Source: Azolla pinnata (lineage: Eukaryota > Streptophyta > Polypodiopsida > Salviniales > Salviniaceae). From it: a stretch of DNA of 24,148 nucleotides. The translations under genes were made by a program, and so were the position numbers. The notes under the pieces are model-generated. The model was not told the origin of the DNA and made no database searches. It saw nothing but the letters and a program-made list of their open reading frames with translations. Positions 1 through 11,479 of this stretch are shown piece after piece. The stretch covers positions 3,705 to 27,852 of the forward strand of contig JBBBWG010005524.1 of the NCBI GenBank assembly GCA_037176905.1. The letters are read 5' to 3'. Position 1 is the stretch's first letter; every line of letters begins with the position of its first letter.

Positions 1-822
1 GATCGGAATTGCAAGAATTGTATCTGTCCGCACAAGCTACCTTGTTCTTAGATCGTGCATTGCCGCAAATCCATCGACAGATCCGTGTTGGTGTTTGTTT
101 TTTGTGAGCATGTTGATTGGGTCATGGTCATGAGAATTTGTGCATTGGGCTACCGAAAGTTACATTTCCAGATGGCTTGATGTGTTGACCTTGGCTCGAA
201 CTCGATCCATTGTTTGGCCAATTCTACACGGCTCATCCACCTCTTCGGTCAGGGACTCGAAGTACGTATCTTAAACACCTCATGTGCTCATATCCACAGT
301 CTCTTTCTTTCTCTAGAGATTATAAACCATGGTATTCTACCTTTAACGAACATTAGATGATTGCACTTGTAATCGTCATCGTACTCACATAGATTAGCGG
401 ATACAAAAACATTATTGTATGCTTTGTTTTATGGATCCTACTTGCTTAAGAAGACGTTATGATATATCCATCTTTCAATCTCTCCGTCTTCTTGTTAATG
501 TATGTTTATTTCAGAACAACAAGATTATACAGAAGAAACCTTGCTATTGAAAATAGTTGAAAAGTAGTGATGTGACAAGCATTACAATACAAAACGACAT
601 AAATCTACCTCATCTAAGTACAAAGTTCCCATACAACATAATTGTGAAAATTGTCAAATCAACCTCTCTCTCTCTCTCTTTCTCTCTAATTCTCGCTCTC
701 TTTCTAGCTTGTCTCCAACGGATAGCTCAATTGTTTTCCAGGAACCGATGCCCACATGTAGCAAACCGCATCAGCAAATTATCATCAACTGCCGTTAGAA
801 GGCTATGGAGTACAATAACGTG
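1..822. other. Intergenic DNA upstream of the GPAT gene
   Basis: No open frame here resembles a known protein. The stretch is AT-rich, has a CT-rich patch around 663-710, and contains a dispersed repeat copy (about 280-485, listed separately). It probably includes the distal promoter of the acyltransferase gene. A gene fragment from further upstream cannot be excluded because the window starts arbitrarily. Confidence 0.6.
280..485 (+). repeat. Dispersed repeat, copy 1 (SINE-like)
   Basis: From about 333 to 470 this aligns, with many substitutions, to the reverse complement of about 10415-10560. Shared landmarks in order are a GGTATTCTACC/GATATTTTACC box, a CGTCATCGTACTC/CGTCATTGTACTC box, an AACATTATTGTAT box, and a CTTAAGAAGAC/TCTAAGCAGAC box followed by a CT-rich end. 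Boundaries are approximate. I infer an old non-autonomous element, and a SINE is the likeliest class. Confidence 0.5.
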
Positions 823-828
823 TATATA
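823..828 (+). promoter_or_regulatory. Possible TATA box for the GPAT gene
   Basis: TATATA lies about 275 bases before the ATG at 1102. If functional, transcription would start near 855 and the 5' UTR would contain both the AAG and TTC tracts. There is no experimental or conservation support, and short TATA motifs are common in AT-rich DNA. Confidence 0.25.
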
Positions 829-850
829 CAAACAAACAACTCATGCTAAA

Positions 851-872
851 AGAAGAAGAAGAAGAAGAAGAA
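851..872 (+). repeat. (AAG)n microsatellite upstream of GPAT
   Basis: About seven AAG units. It is the reverse complement of the (TTC)n tract about 130 bases downstream at 1001-1029, so the two could pair as an inverted repeat in single-stranded DNA or in a transcript covering both. Confidence 0.85.
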
Positions 873-908
873 TCATTGAAACCATCATCAACATATTTTT
901 TTGTGTGG

Positions 909-936
909 TCAGGGAGGATTCGAACCCTTGACCTCA
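909..936 (-). other. tRNA B-box-like fragment
   Basis: Read on the minus strand, this contains GGTCAAGGGTTCGAATCC, which matches the T-arm/B-box consensus GGTTCGAATCC of tRNA genes and tRNA-derived SINEs. No acceptor, D or anticodon stem can be folded around it, so it is not a tRNA gene. It may be a remnant of a tRNA-derived element. Similar words occur near 11397 and 11593. Confidence 0.35.
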
Positions 937-1000
937 TTCTCCTCTTCTTTGAGGATCATCCGTGCACAGGATTCGGACCTTATCTTCTCTGTCTTCTTCC

Positions 1001-1029
1001 TTCTTCTTCTTCTTCTTCTTCTTCTTCTT
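1001..1029 (+). repeat. (TTC)n tract in the presumed GPAT 5' UTR
   Basis: Nine and a half uninterrupted TTC units on the sense strand, followed by a short TGC run (1030-1044), ending about 70 bases before the GPAT start codon. Pyrimidine patches are frequent in plant core promoters and leaders. Similar tracts precede the other two genes in this window. Confidence 0.85.
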
Positions 1030-1067
1030 GTGCTGCTGCTGCTGCGACTGCCTGTTCCTGACCTAAT

Positions 1068-1076
1068 AAACCCTAG
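1068..1076 (+). promoter_or_regulatory. telo-box-like motif AAACCCTAG
   Basis: AAACCCTAG matches the telo-box (AAACCCTA), a known short plant promoter/leader element. It lies 26 bases before the ATG at 1102. This is a sequence match only, and function in this gene is not shown. Confidence 0.35.
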
Positions 1077-1101
1077 CCCGTCGCCCTGTGCTTCCATCGC
1101 C

Positions 1102-4100
1102 ATGGCGTCCTTCTCCATCAGCACCGACCTCTCCGCTCCCCCCCCTCCCTACCACACCTGCTTCTTCTCCACCTCCTCCGGCAGCCGACTCCTCAGAAGC
1201 TCCACCTCCCGACTCACTCTCCGCCGCCTCGACACCAAGATGGCTGTGGGCTTGCAAGCCGAAAGCCTCTCCCCTCCCACCCCGCCTCCCCTCCCTCGCA
1301 ACAACTCATCCTCTGCTTCTTCTGCTCCCAGCCTGTCGCTGGAGAGTTTCTCGGGCCATTCCGACACCTTCCTGAACGTGGCATCCGAGGCAGGTTAGTG
1401 CTTGCCTGTGCCTGATTCCTCTATCCCTTTTCTGAGCTGTGTTGTGCTGCCGTCCTGTTGCTGTTCTCTGCTCTGAAGGAGATAAGAGCAGAAAGACAGC
1501 AGAAATGGACGATTAACGCGAGAGACTTGTTCCTCAAATCCACATCAAATCGTACAATATTTCGAGACCTTATTAACCCTAGGACCAATTCTACTCTATC
1601 ACATGGGACACAAAAAAAAAGAAGTATGGACAGATCGAGGCAGTTCCTGATTCTTCTTACTTCTGCCAGATGCACTGTTAAGAACTGTGCGAGATCTAAT
1701 ATGTTATCTTCCGTTTCTTGCTTATCTTTTGTCATTCTTGATCAGAAAAGTCTTCAAAACAGGTAATCCTATCTCATGCTTCGAAAGTCCAATTTTTTTA
1801 TTTATGATTTTTCAATCTCATCAGAAGTGTATGGAAGCAATGCACTGTGGAAAGAAATATGGGAAGAAAAGTCAATGCTCATTCTGGTTGCCAATCTGAT
1901 GAGAAATTTAGGGTAGCAGTTCAGATTAGAAATGTATGGCAGCAATTCACTATGAAAAGAAACAATGCGAGAAAAGTCTATACTTCTTTTGGATTCCAAT
2001 GTGATTAGGAATGTACGAAAGCAATTCTCTGCGGAAAGAAACAGGCGAGAAAGGTCAAGACTTTTCCAATTTTCAATCTGATCAGAAGTGTATGAAAACG
2101 ATTTATTGGGAAAGAAACGCTATAAGAAAGGATGATACTCTTTCCAATTCTCAATCTGATCAGAAACGTATGAAGGTATTCATGGAGATGAGATCTAAGC
2201 TTCAGCTGCAATGCCGAGGCCATGTGAAGGATTTTGCAGTATCATGGAGAACCAACTGACTGTTTTCTGTTCGCATTACTGTATCCAATACATTGGATCG
2301 ACACATAATGGAATCTTGCAGTAATCATGGTTGAATATAGAACCTGACAGTGTAATGGCTTCGATTTACCGAAATTTAGTGTTTTCAAACCTGTTGTAAA
2401 AGGAATAGGTTTTTGTATGATTTGCCTACTCTAATCCATCCTAAAGCGGTGAGAAATATACTACAGATAATAAACGGATCTGTGAATTTTATATTGTGCA
2501 ATCCTGTGCTAAGCATGAGTGAACCTTAAACTACCTGCACTGTTGCTTCAAATTTTCAACGTTTTGAATCTGTTTTTTGTATGATTATCAGTTTCACTTC
2601 ACCTAAACACAATGGGGAATATACTACAGATTTAAAACAGATTTATGTTTTATGTCTGTGCTCAAGACCTAATAAATTTTAAAATGATTGATTAGATCTG
2701 CTTCTGCGAGTACAGCAAGAGGTTGAATCGAAGAGGATACCGGCCAGAGCAGGCCATGGGATGGTAGAGCTCTACCGTAATTATAAAGCTGCTGTAAGGC
2801 CTTTGGTCGATGGATCAAGCTTGCGTTTTGTAAGGTGTGTTTGCTCTCTAGGGTCAGTTTAGAGACATGGTTTCCTGATTCCAATTTTCCTGTAGGTGAG
2901 CGAAGGAGACACTAGTCAAGAATCAATCGTACAGATTATGTCCACAGTACTTGATCGAGTGTTGTTGCAGTTTGAGGTGCAATAATATTCTCCAGAGTCT
3001 GATGCTATTAATAGGGGCCCTTTGATTTTTGGAAAGCTCAAGTGGTTTATATCTATTTCGTACAGGAGCCATTCACATTTCCTGCATATCATAAAGCCAT
3101 GAGGGAACCGTATGATTACTATGCATTTGGGCAAAATTACATTCGGCCTCTATTAAACTTCAGGTAAAATGTCTGATATATGCAAACGAGTCTTAATCGG
3201 ATGGAATTCCAGTGTTGTAACTTCCCCGCTCCCTGCTTGGTCGTCGTTTTAGAAATTCTTATCTTGGGAACTTGTCACGGTTTGATGAGATTGAAGAACG
3301 CTTGAAGCAGGTATTTCCATGTACCATCTGTTCATCCTTGCAAAACTAAAATCATCTACCATATTTTTCTCCTATTTGTTTAATTTAAAATGCCCGTACT
3401 AAGTATCGGTTTTTACCATTTCTAATGTCAATTTATTTTTGCACATTTTTCTGGGCCTAATGATTTTCCATATTTTGAATGTCTATGTACTACATAGGCT
3501 TCATGGCTTCACATATGTCTATGAAAATGTTACATTAGACATGTAAGGAATAAAGAGCTACGTCAGATAATTGGCAATGCACCAGTGAAAGTGGCCTAGC
3601 TTGCCATTGAGGACAGCAAAGCAGTAGGCTGGGCCTAGCCTGATGGACAATACATGCTCAGCGCATGCGAATGAGCTCAATCAATACACATATTGCAATG
3701 ATTCATAGTGTAGTATATAGAAGCTTTTGGGGTGGTAGGCCCATCTTTCTTGTATTTGTAAAGTTACAAGTCTCAATAGGTCTCTATTTGAAGAAATTGC
3801 CCAATGAGGCGGAAATCAATAGAGCTAGAGATAGATGTACGTGCATTAGTAAAAATCACACTCATGTAGCGAACTATCACTCATAATATCTGGCTGGATA
3901 CCAATGTGAAAGATCCTTACTGTTTTACTCAAACTAGCAGGGATGCTCTTTGTTTCTCTTCATCAAGAAGTTAACTGTTAATTTGCTGCAATATTTCATG
4001 TATTAACCTAGAATGTAATGAACAAGTGTGTAGAGATACTGATGGGCACATGACATATACTGATGGATATGTCGATCTATTATTGATCTTAAAACTAGTT

Positions 4101-7100
4101 TCTTTGCAGGGCCATAATGTTGTTCTTCTGGCAAATCACCAAACTGAAGCAGATCCAGCAGTGATGGCGCTTTTATTGGAAAGCAGCCATCCATACATCT
4201 CAGAAAATCTGGTGTGTGGGGGTCTCTAGGGATCGTTTTATCCTTGTTATTGATTTTTTAGCAAACCATTGCGAATGAAATCTCAACTTTGAGCAGACAT
4301 ATATAGCTGGAGATAGGGTGGTTGCTGATCCATTTTGTAAACCTTTCAGTATGGGAAGGTATTGATGCTACGGAAGAGCTCATGTTATGATTATCTAGGT
4401 AATTTGTGATATATCTGTAACTCTTCTTGTTGTGCTTTGTTGGCTTCAGGAATCTTGTTTGTGTATACTCAAAAAAACATATTAATGATGAACCGGAACT
4501 AGTAGACATGAAGAGAAAGGCCAATGCTCGAGCTTTGAAGGAACTGGCATTATTATTAAGGTATATAACAGTAAGCTATGGAATGTCGTAAAATATGCAA
4601 GATAGTACAATTTATCTGAAGATAATTCAATAATGGAGATCGGAATGGATAAAATTTGGAGAGAGATGATATTAATTGATGACATGCTTACCACTCAAGG
4701 CCATTTCATTTGTTTCTTTACGTAATGTAGTTTCCTATGATTGTTTTATTGGATTGCGTAATATATCTGGATTGGAATATGAAGGTTATTAGGAAGAAAT
4801 ATTTTCTTTGGGGTATCCAGGGTACTAAGCATAGACTCAAGGGCGAGAGATGAAATTAGATGATGACATGCTTATCACACAAGGCCATTTCATTTCTTTC
4901 TCTACTTAGTGTAGCTTCATATCATTGTCTAATCTAATCGCATCATATATGTGGGTCGGAAATAGGAAGGTTATTAGGAAGTAATAATTTCGTTTCGGTA
5001 TCCGATGTTACGGAGACAGGGTGATAAGCATAGGTTCAAGGGTTGCAAGCCAGTTCTGGTTAGTCAATTCTTAGCTAGATCATGGTCCTGATAATGGCTC
5101 CATGTCAGTATGTTCTTTTCTGGTAAAACTCTGTTTATATCCAGTGTTGCGCAATGATTAAATGCATGATCTCAATAAAACTCATATGAACAACAATTCC
5201 TAGTGTGATTCCTTTTGAATCTACAGTGTCCAGTGAGTTAAATGCACTATGCCTATGTGTCTTGGTTCAGATGCTTCTATGATGAATTCTGTTGATAAAG
5301 TATGCAAGGCATATTACTCGTTAACATTCAGTCCAAATGATGCATGAATTGCTTTTGTTTATTCATCAGGGATTATTAAGTTCTCGTTCATGGCATCATT
5401 GTATGGATTGAATTATTAAAGTCTCCTTGTACATGCGAATGCGTGCTGCAGGATTCGCTGAGTTGTTCATTAAATACTTTCAAACGGCAATATAGATCGA
5501 TTTTGTGTGTTATTCAACCTGCCCTATCCTTTAACGGAGGGCATATGACGTGTGTGGTCCCATATGGGTTGAATAAGGACCATCTTGGAACTTATATTCA
5601 AGAGGGACCAGTAATGGCACAATCCTTCCCGCACTCTGTCTCATTCAGGTATGGCCTATGCTTTGTGCTCTACTATCCTGTGAGGTACTGGTGAGTTCCA
5701 TGTACACCACTAACTTCCTCAACTTTCTGATATGTCAAAGGAGCATTTGATGGCATGCAGTAAGTTGTTTCAGATGGTACTATTAATTATCTCACCAGAA
5801 CTCCCAGATATTGTCATGCATTGTGACTGTCTGTTTGGTGGGGTATACATATATTTTCTGATTCATTTTTTGTTCTCATTATTTTGTGAGTTACTGGTGA
5901 GTTCCCTGTCCACTGCCAACATCCTTAACATCTCTAATGTGTCAAAGGAGGCCTGCTGTATGGGGGCAGCTAGTTAGATGGCATGATTATCTCATCAGAA
6001 CTCCGAGGCATTGTCATCGAGCGTTCTGTATTGTGACTTTCTGTCGGGTACAGCATAACAATATGTCATGGTTCCACAGATATAATGATTGCACTTTCTC
6101 ACGGAAAAGTCCTGGCAGATCAATACTCAAATGCTTATAGATGTTGGTGACAAACACCAAATAATTAAAATGGCTCCTTTCTTTTAAGAACCATTTATAC
6201 GTTGTGCATATAAATGATGAGATTTCTATCCAAGTTATATTAGGGTGAAATGACTGGTATTTTTTAACGTCATACAAATGGGTACAAAAGCATTCCACAC
6301 ATAATGAATGCTCTTCCTCATGGAAACTCTGGGGCAGATCAATACTCAAAAAATCTCTGGTGTCAGCCCAGGAACAATATCTATTATTTCTGTAAATGCT
6401 ATAAATGTTGGTGACAAACACCAATCAATTGAAATGGCGCCTTTCTTTTAAGAACCATCCATACGTTTTACATACAAATTTGTTCATTCCTGCTTCTAAA
6501 TGTTCCAACCATGATTAGATTCTGCAAGAGTCTATTTTGAATGTGGTAGCAATCCTGCAAGAGTATTTATGGTATATTGATACTATCTAAGGTTGCACAA
6601 GAAATGGGACAAGAAAAAATACTAGTACAATTCTGAACTCCGAAGGAAATGCAGTACAAGTTCTCACTTGTATGTTGGAGAAAAATATTTGGTCTAGTTA
6701 ATTCTACTTGGAGACCTTGTCAAGTAATCTTTTGTATTTTTCAAGCATTTTGCATTAAAACTTTCAGCATAAATGTTTCTGTAGGAAGGGAGGCCAGCTT
6801 ATTTGGATAGCCCCAAGTGGGGGTAGAGATCGCCCTGATTCTGCTACAATGAAATGGAAACCAGTGAGTTTCTTCACATTCATAAAATTGTTGGTCCTAG
6901 ATTGATGGTGCAAACTTGAGATCTTTAGGATGTTCATGTATAGAACTAAATTTCGTTTAATAAGTTCTTGAAGTATGCATCAGTGACGAGAATAAGACCA
7001 AAACAATGGTTACTATGGAATAAAATAAGCTAATCTAGTAGAAAATTTTGGATTTCATAGATCGACTGTTCGGTTATTTTTGTCAACCCTCAGGAGAATT

Positions 7101-8845
7101 GATGTGGTGACAGGCTTTGTTTGATACTGCTTCCGTTGAAAATATGAGGAGACTTGTGGAGCACTCAAAAGCCCCGGGGCATTTGTATCCTTTAGCCCTG
7201 CTATGCTATGGTGTCATGCCACCTCCAGTCAAGGTTAGCAAAGCTATTCTACAGGCTCCATTCCTGCTTCTAAATGTTCTGTGTTAATTTATTCAATTGT
7301 CTCGATATTTGTGTCAATATATATTCTCTAATATTTTGCCTATAGGTTGAAAAAGAGATTGGAGAAAGACGGGTTCTTGGGTTCACGGGTGTGGGGATGT
7401 CTGTTGGTGCTGAACTTCATTATAAGGACATGACAGCTGGCTGCGAATCAACAGAAGAGGTTTGGTGTAATCTAATTGTCTTATATCACAGAGATAGGTC
7501 AATAAGAAACGAAAATGTGTATACTCAGTCAACCCTCTCATGAGTTTTGTGAAAGGGGTTCACATCTCAAACACCGTATAGCGAAAGCAATGATATGGTT
7601 GAATATCAAACTCCGTCTTATTTGAAAGGCTTCAGGCATCTGCTGTGTCTTTCTAGATAGGTTTTTCCTGTTTACAATTTGTCCTCTTGTTATGACTTTC
7701 TTAAATACCTTCATAACGCAGACAACAATCTTACACTTTATGAATATGGTTATTAGATGTGAAGAAACTTAGGCGGGCACAGCTTATTGAATGCAGTTTT
7801 GAAGGCTGCAAGATGCTTTGGGAAGCTGTGTTGCAGACTAGCTTTTGGGGGATCAAATTTCTCAGACATAAGCACATGAGGCCTTTCCATACTGGATCAA
7901 ACCATGATGTAATTAGTCTTACGAGAGTAGAGAGTTCCCATTTCAGAGAAAATATCAGGAACCGCTCCTGATCAGTGCTTGTTCACTAATGATTACGTAT
8001 ATTCATGCTTAGATTTGAAAACTTTTCTCCCGTTAATCATACAGAGAGTTGAAGAGTAGTATCTAAACCATAATGGTTTGTGAAAGATGACAATAGTTCA
8101 GCTCACTGAGTTCTGATAAGATTGCAGGACTGTGACTATCATGGGCGAGTCTTTCATGTATAAATAACAAGATACTTCACCTACATCTTACATACTGATA
8201 TTCACTCTGGTTTTGTTGTCTGCTTTTTAGGCTCATTCCACATAAAACAAATGATAATCTACTACTCACTTATCTCATCCCTCCATGTTCTGCTACGAGC
8301 TCATGTTCAAGTTGTTGTCCTGCAGGCAGCTGAAAGGTTTTCTCAATTAACTTGGGAAAGAGTGAACGAGCATTATGGTGTCCTTAGCAGAGCAATTGAT
8401 GAACGGGAAGGTGTTGCAGCCTCCACAGATACAACCATTCTTTCGCAGCCTTGGATAGTAAGTTTTCCATTTCACGTGGATTTTTGTTGCAAGACTGATA
8501 GAAATATGCGACGTGATCTCAACTGCAGGCCTGTTATATCATTCCATTTGTGAATGGAGCATGCTATTGACTTCAGTTAGACATTCTATTGGTATAATTG
8601 AGTTTTCTGACATTGATGATGATCAAACTGTTTGATTAGGATTTGTAGCATGCTGAAAGGCCCTGACTAGGCTATAGATGTTGCATAACGAAGAATAGAT
8701 CCATCATGAGTACTGGATGAGAATGCATCCTATGTATGATACAGAATAACTCGGAAAGCAATTTTGAAGGAGTTTGCTAGTTTTATATGCAAATTTGGTG
8801 GCATGTTCTAAGTGGCATTCGTACTTGACTGATTTTTAGGTTTAG
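1102..8845 (+). CDS. ATS1: Plastid glycerol-3-phosphate acyltransferase, ATS1/ACT1 type
   Basis: Stromal enzyme that acylates the sn-1 position of glycerol-3-phosphate, the first step of plastid glycerolipid synthesis. Inferred exons: 1102-1393, 2696-2829, 2896-2976, 3066-3163, 3253-3310, 4110-4211, 4297-4358, 4450-4560, 6785-6863, 7114-7233, 7346-7459, 8326-8457, 8840-8845. Phases join without a stop to give 462 residues, close to the ~460 of Arabidopsis ATS1. Residues 1-95 are Ser/Pro-rich and act as a plausible transit peptide. Residues 230-236 are NHQTEAD, the HX4D acyltransferase motif (H231, D236). K285 and H286 in YSKKH, and R327 and R329 in GGRDRP, keep the exact spacing of the substrate-binding residues known from squash GPAT. 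A G+(L/I)YPLALL-type block follows near residue 360. ATG 1102 is the first in-frame ATG. The frame is open upstream only through the TTC tract. The last exon, which adds one Val and TAG, is the weakest part. An alternative is read-through to the stop at 8551-8553. Intron 8 is about 2.2 kb and repeat-expanded. Confidence 0.93.
1812..2200 (+). repeat. Degenerate ~76-bp tandem repeat in GPAT intron 1
   Basis: The anchor CAATCTGATCAGAAGTGTATG recurs in diverged form near 1813, 1923, 1998, 2076 and 2152, each followed by GAAAGAAA and an AAGTC or AAGG block. Spacing is 75-78 bp for the last four copies, while the first interval is longer (about 110 bp). The repeats lie wholly inside intron 1, and short reading frames across them look accidental. 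Confidence 0.75.
4661..5042 (+). repeat. Tandem duplication (~184 bp unit) in GPAT intron 8
   Basis: Copy 1 (about 4661-4844) and copy 2 (about 4845-5042) share GAGAGATGA, GATGACATGCTTA, AAGGCCATTTCATTT, AGGTTATTAGGAAG, GGTATCC and AAGCATAG blocks in the same order. Offsets are 183-185 bases. Copy 2 has a small insertion near its end. Confidence 0.8.
5680..6050 (+). repeat. Tandem duplication (~206 bp unit) in GPAT intron 8
   Basis: The block from GTGAGGTACTGGTGAG (5680) recurs as GTGAGTTACTGGTGAG (5886). Both are followed by ATGTCAAAGGAG/GTGTCAAAGGAG, a GATGGCATG word, ATTATCTCACCAGAACTCC/ATTATCTCATCAGAACTCC, ATTGTCATGCA/ATTGTCATCGA, and TTGTGACTGTCTG/TTGTGACTTTCTG. The copies have diverged by substitutions and small indels. 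Confidence 0.8.
6086..6475 (+). repeat. Tandem duplication (~219-264 bp offset) in GPAT intron 8
   Basis: GGCAGATCAATACTCAAA occurs at 6114 and 6333. A longer block with GTTGGTGACAAACACCAA and CTTTCTTTTAAGAACCAT occurs near 6143 and 6407. The offset rises from 219 to 264 because the second copy carries about 45 extra bases between the two blocks. It directly follows the 206-bp duplication. Confidence 0.75.
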
Positions 8846-10380
8846 ATGCAGCATGCACTACAATCCAACTGCTTATACAGAATTGGATTTAGCAGCACAA
8901 TGGAGCAGTAAAAATTTAACAATGGGGGGAGACTGGAAACGAGACGGTGGCAAAAGGTGATTTGCCTGCCCTGCAAGTGATAAGGTGCTTCTGACAAGTG
9001 TTATTGGCTTATTCAGCTCAAGGGGGTGCAGTCAACAACTGCAGCTGTTTCTCTTATTCAGCCACACTGCCAGCCACAATCTCCTTAAATCTCCTTCAAT
9101 CAAAATGGATCGGCGAGTGGCACACGTAAGTTTTGTTTTGGCATATACCATTACTCTACTCGGAAGAGTGGATCGTGACTTTTTTCGCAGTGTTCCTTTT
9201 GTCAGCGGCAGCATTCCCCGGTGTGTATTATTGAATTTCGACAGTTATCATAATAATGGAAGTGTAATCGTTGCTTGTGACCGAATCCGAATCATCAGAG
9301 AACTCTTTTGTTTAATTTGTTCCTCATAGTGTATGATATGAACCTAACAGGGTCGCGTAAACTAGTTAATACTAAAAACACAAATCTCTTCCACCCACCA
9401 CCTTGAAGTACTGAGAAAAATTTGTTTTACAGTTCTCATCATCATCATCTTCTTCCTTGCACAAATCATGCCCATAGATTAGATAGACATTGAGTGTGAG
9501 AAAAGCTGTTAGAACACTTGGGGAAAACAAAATAAATATGAGCCCAAAGTGAGCAGGAGCCTAACAGGTCAATAGCCAGATGTGGACTATTTAGAAGGTA
9601 CATTCCCATCATGCGCGAACGAACATATGTCTATGATCAAGCTGACCTATTCACTCAAAGTAATATTCTGCTTTCCTCTTTACCACATTGAGTGGATCGA
9701 AGATAAATGACCATAAAGCTCAATTTCAAGGCCCACCAAGCACTACGTGGTAGGTTCGATTGGGTGCACTGATATTGAAGCAAGAGCCAATCGTGGGTGG
9801 CTGAACAAAAGACCATCTGAGATGATAACTGTTTGGGGAATGAGACCCGTTATGGTGATACGTCTTTGGACCACCTTCTCTTTCAAAGCCAGAGCTGTGC
9901 TCTCCGAGGAATGTGCGAATTACTGTTTGGTGAAACTGTATCGTTCGATTTGGTTAGAATGAGAACCATAATCCCGAGTCGAGTCTCTACTGGCCAAGAT
10001 GAACGATTTCCGAGAATTATAGCAAGGATTAGTGATCAGCTTCCGAGTAGTTTTTTGGTGCTCGAAAGGAGCGGGGATCAGGATTACATGCATTTCAGGT
10101 GGGTGGGGAAGTCAGTCAGTTAGGTTCCGGAATCGGACGCATGGCAGTGAACGAACAAGAAAGGCAGCAAAGGAGCGCACGTGTTGTGCAGCATCAGAAA
10201 TGCGAACGTCGTGAAAGGACCAAAAAACACGCTCGCAACACAACACCTTTCGCCCCTAGTGGAGCGCGGGATCAAGAAATCGCGGTGACAAACAAGTACA
10301 CTCTTGCATTTGTGCCTCTTGGGTGTTGATAACACTACGGCATTGCTTCAGAGAAGGAAGGAGTTATTAAAGGTGTAGAG
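8846..10380. other. GPAT 3' region and intergenic DNA
   Basis: The first few hundred bases probably include the GPAT 3' UTR, but I cannot place the cleavage site. AATAAA near 9533 is one candidate signal. The open frames in 8985-9329 and 9747-10329 match nothing I recognise and have no clear splice partners or family motifs. I see no other supported feature here. Confidence 0.55.
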
Positions 10381-10389
10381 TTATTATCG

Positions 10390-10665
10390 GTGCTAGAAAG
10401 AAAGAAAGAAAGAAAGAAAGAAAATAGTATCGTGTCTGCTTAGACCAATATGACTCATGAGACGCAAGATACAATAATGTTTGTGTATCTAGTCATCTAT
10501 GAGAGTACAATGACGAATACAAATACAGTCATTCGATGTTCATATAAGGTAAAATATCATGAACTCAAGGCAAACCAAAGCTAACTGATATGGATCGAAC
10601 ACTTGGCATGTTCGCCCAGTGTTTGTGATGATGATAATGCCATCGCCCATGTGAACATTGGAAGC
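10390..10665 (-). repeat. Dispersed repeat, copy 2 (SINE-like, TTTC tail)
   Basis: Read on the minus strand, this has an A-box-like TGGGCGATGG (about 10640-10650) and then, about 40 bases later, a B-box-like GTTCGATCC (complement of 10592-10600). The body it shares with copy 1 follows, and the element ends in about seven TTTC units (complement of 10397-10424). Spaced A and B boxes near the 5' end, ~275 bp length and a simple-repeat tail fit a tRNA-derived SINE. I could not identify a convincing target-site duplication. Confidence 0.5.
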
Positions 10666-11314
10666 ATCCAATTCCTCGCTTTTTCTGGTCGCCAAGCTGC
10701 CTCCGGGGTCATCATCTGGCCGGAGAAAAACCGAGAGTCGAGAACCCAGGACCCAGAACGACAGGCGACCAACAGGCTCTCGCCGTCCACAAAAAAAAGA
10801 GATATAACTTCGGCCCACAAAACCCCCATCCTATCCATCAATCCATGTCACAAGAGAAAAGAGAGAAGCTCAGCAAAGGAAAACAAAGGCTCGAGATCTC
10901 TGGCACTGGTCTCAAATCACCGCTTCATCCCCTCTTCTTCTCCTTCTAGAACAAAGGAGCCGATCGTCGCTACGCAGGTCAGAACAGCACGACTTTGGGT
11001 CCGAATTCTCCTTTGCCGGTTTCACACGCACTCAAAGAAGAAGAAGGAAAAAAAAAACCCCCCGCTCTCGCTTCTGTGCCCGACCGGACTCTGTCTCATC
11101 ATTCATGCCTCGATTTCCCCGAATTTTACCAGAATCTCGAGCGTTGTCGCTTAATTCAGCTCTCCACCGGCTCTTCCGGCGATGATGATCAACAAACAGG
11201 TCCTTCTGTGATAAGAAATATATATTGACGTACGGCGTGAAGAAATCATTCATACAAGTTCATACAAGCCAGAGAGCAGACTTGTTCTGGTCGCAGAAGG
11301 CGTTACTACTGTTC

Positions 11315-11316
<2 letters not shown>
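10666..11316. other. Intergenic DNA upstream of the DOMON locus
   Basis: Mixed-composition DNA with CT-rich patches at 10920-10950 and 11080-11170 that look leader- or promoter-like. The open frames in 10603-11154 and 10995-11228 have no recognisable domain. A distal promoter or non-coding first exon for the downstream b561 gene is possible. The better TATA box lies at 11772, so I do not assign an exon here. Confidence 0.4.
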
Positions 11317-11345
<29 letters not shown>

Positions 11346-11371
11346 CTTCTTCTTCTTCTTCTTCTTCTTCT
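11317..11371 (+). repeat. (TTC)18 microsatellite
   Basis: About eighteen uninterrupted TTC units ending in a TTTTCTTTTCCC run. It is the longest simple repeat in the window. Long GAA/TTC tracts are known to adopt triplex structures. About 110 bases downstream lies an opposite-asymmetry purine tract (11480-11588). Confidence 0.9.
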
Positions 11372-11387
11372 TTTCTTTTCCCACTTT

Positions 11388-11445
11388 GGAGGTCATGGGT
11401 TCGACCCCCGCGGGGGCTCCGTTTTCAAACCATGTAAAAATGAAT
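11388..11445 (+). other. tRNA B-box-like fragment next to the TTC tract
   Basis: GGTCATGGGTTCGACCCC at 11391-11408 resembles the T-arm/B box of tRNA genes and SINEs, and is followed by a GC-rich inverted repeat (CCCCCGCGGGGG). Where an A box should sit there is only the TTC tract, so this is at most the 3' part of a tRNA-derived element. Confidence 0.35.
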
Positions 11446-11479
11446 AATAAATGTTACAAAAAAAGGAGATCGAAAAAAG

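Noticed and set aside
901..1101. N-terminal extension of GPAT (open frame from a TTG at 901)
   Set aside because: The frame has no ATG before 1102, and it translates the TTC tract into poly-Leu. This looks like leader sequence, not protein.
9747..10329. Overlapping open frames of 60-96 residues, considered as a retroelement remnant
   Set aside because: No reverse transcriptase, integrase, gag or other motif can be read in any frame, and no LTR pair was seen.
10603..11154. 183-residue plus-strand open frame
   Set aside because: No recognisable domain and low-complexity Ser/Lys content. It also overlaps the SINE-like element at its start.
11391..11408. tRNA gene
   Set aside because: Only a T-arm-like word is present. 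Upstream sequence is pure TTC repeat, so no D-arm, anticodon arm or acceptor stem can form.
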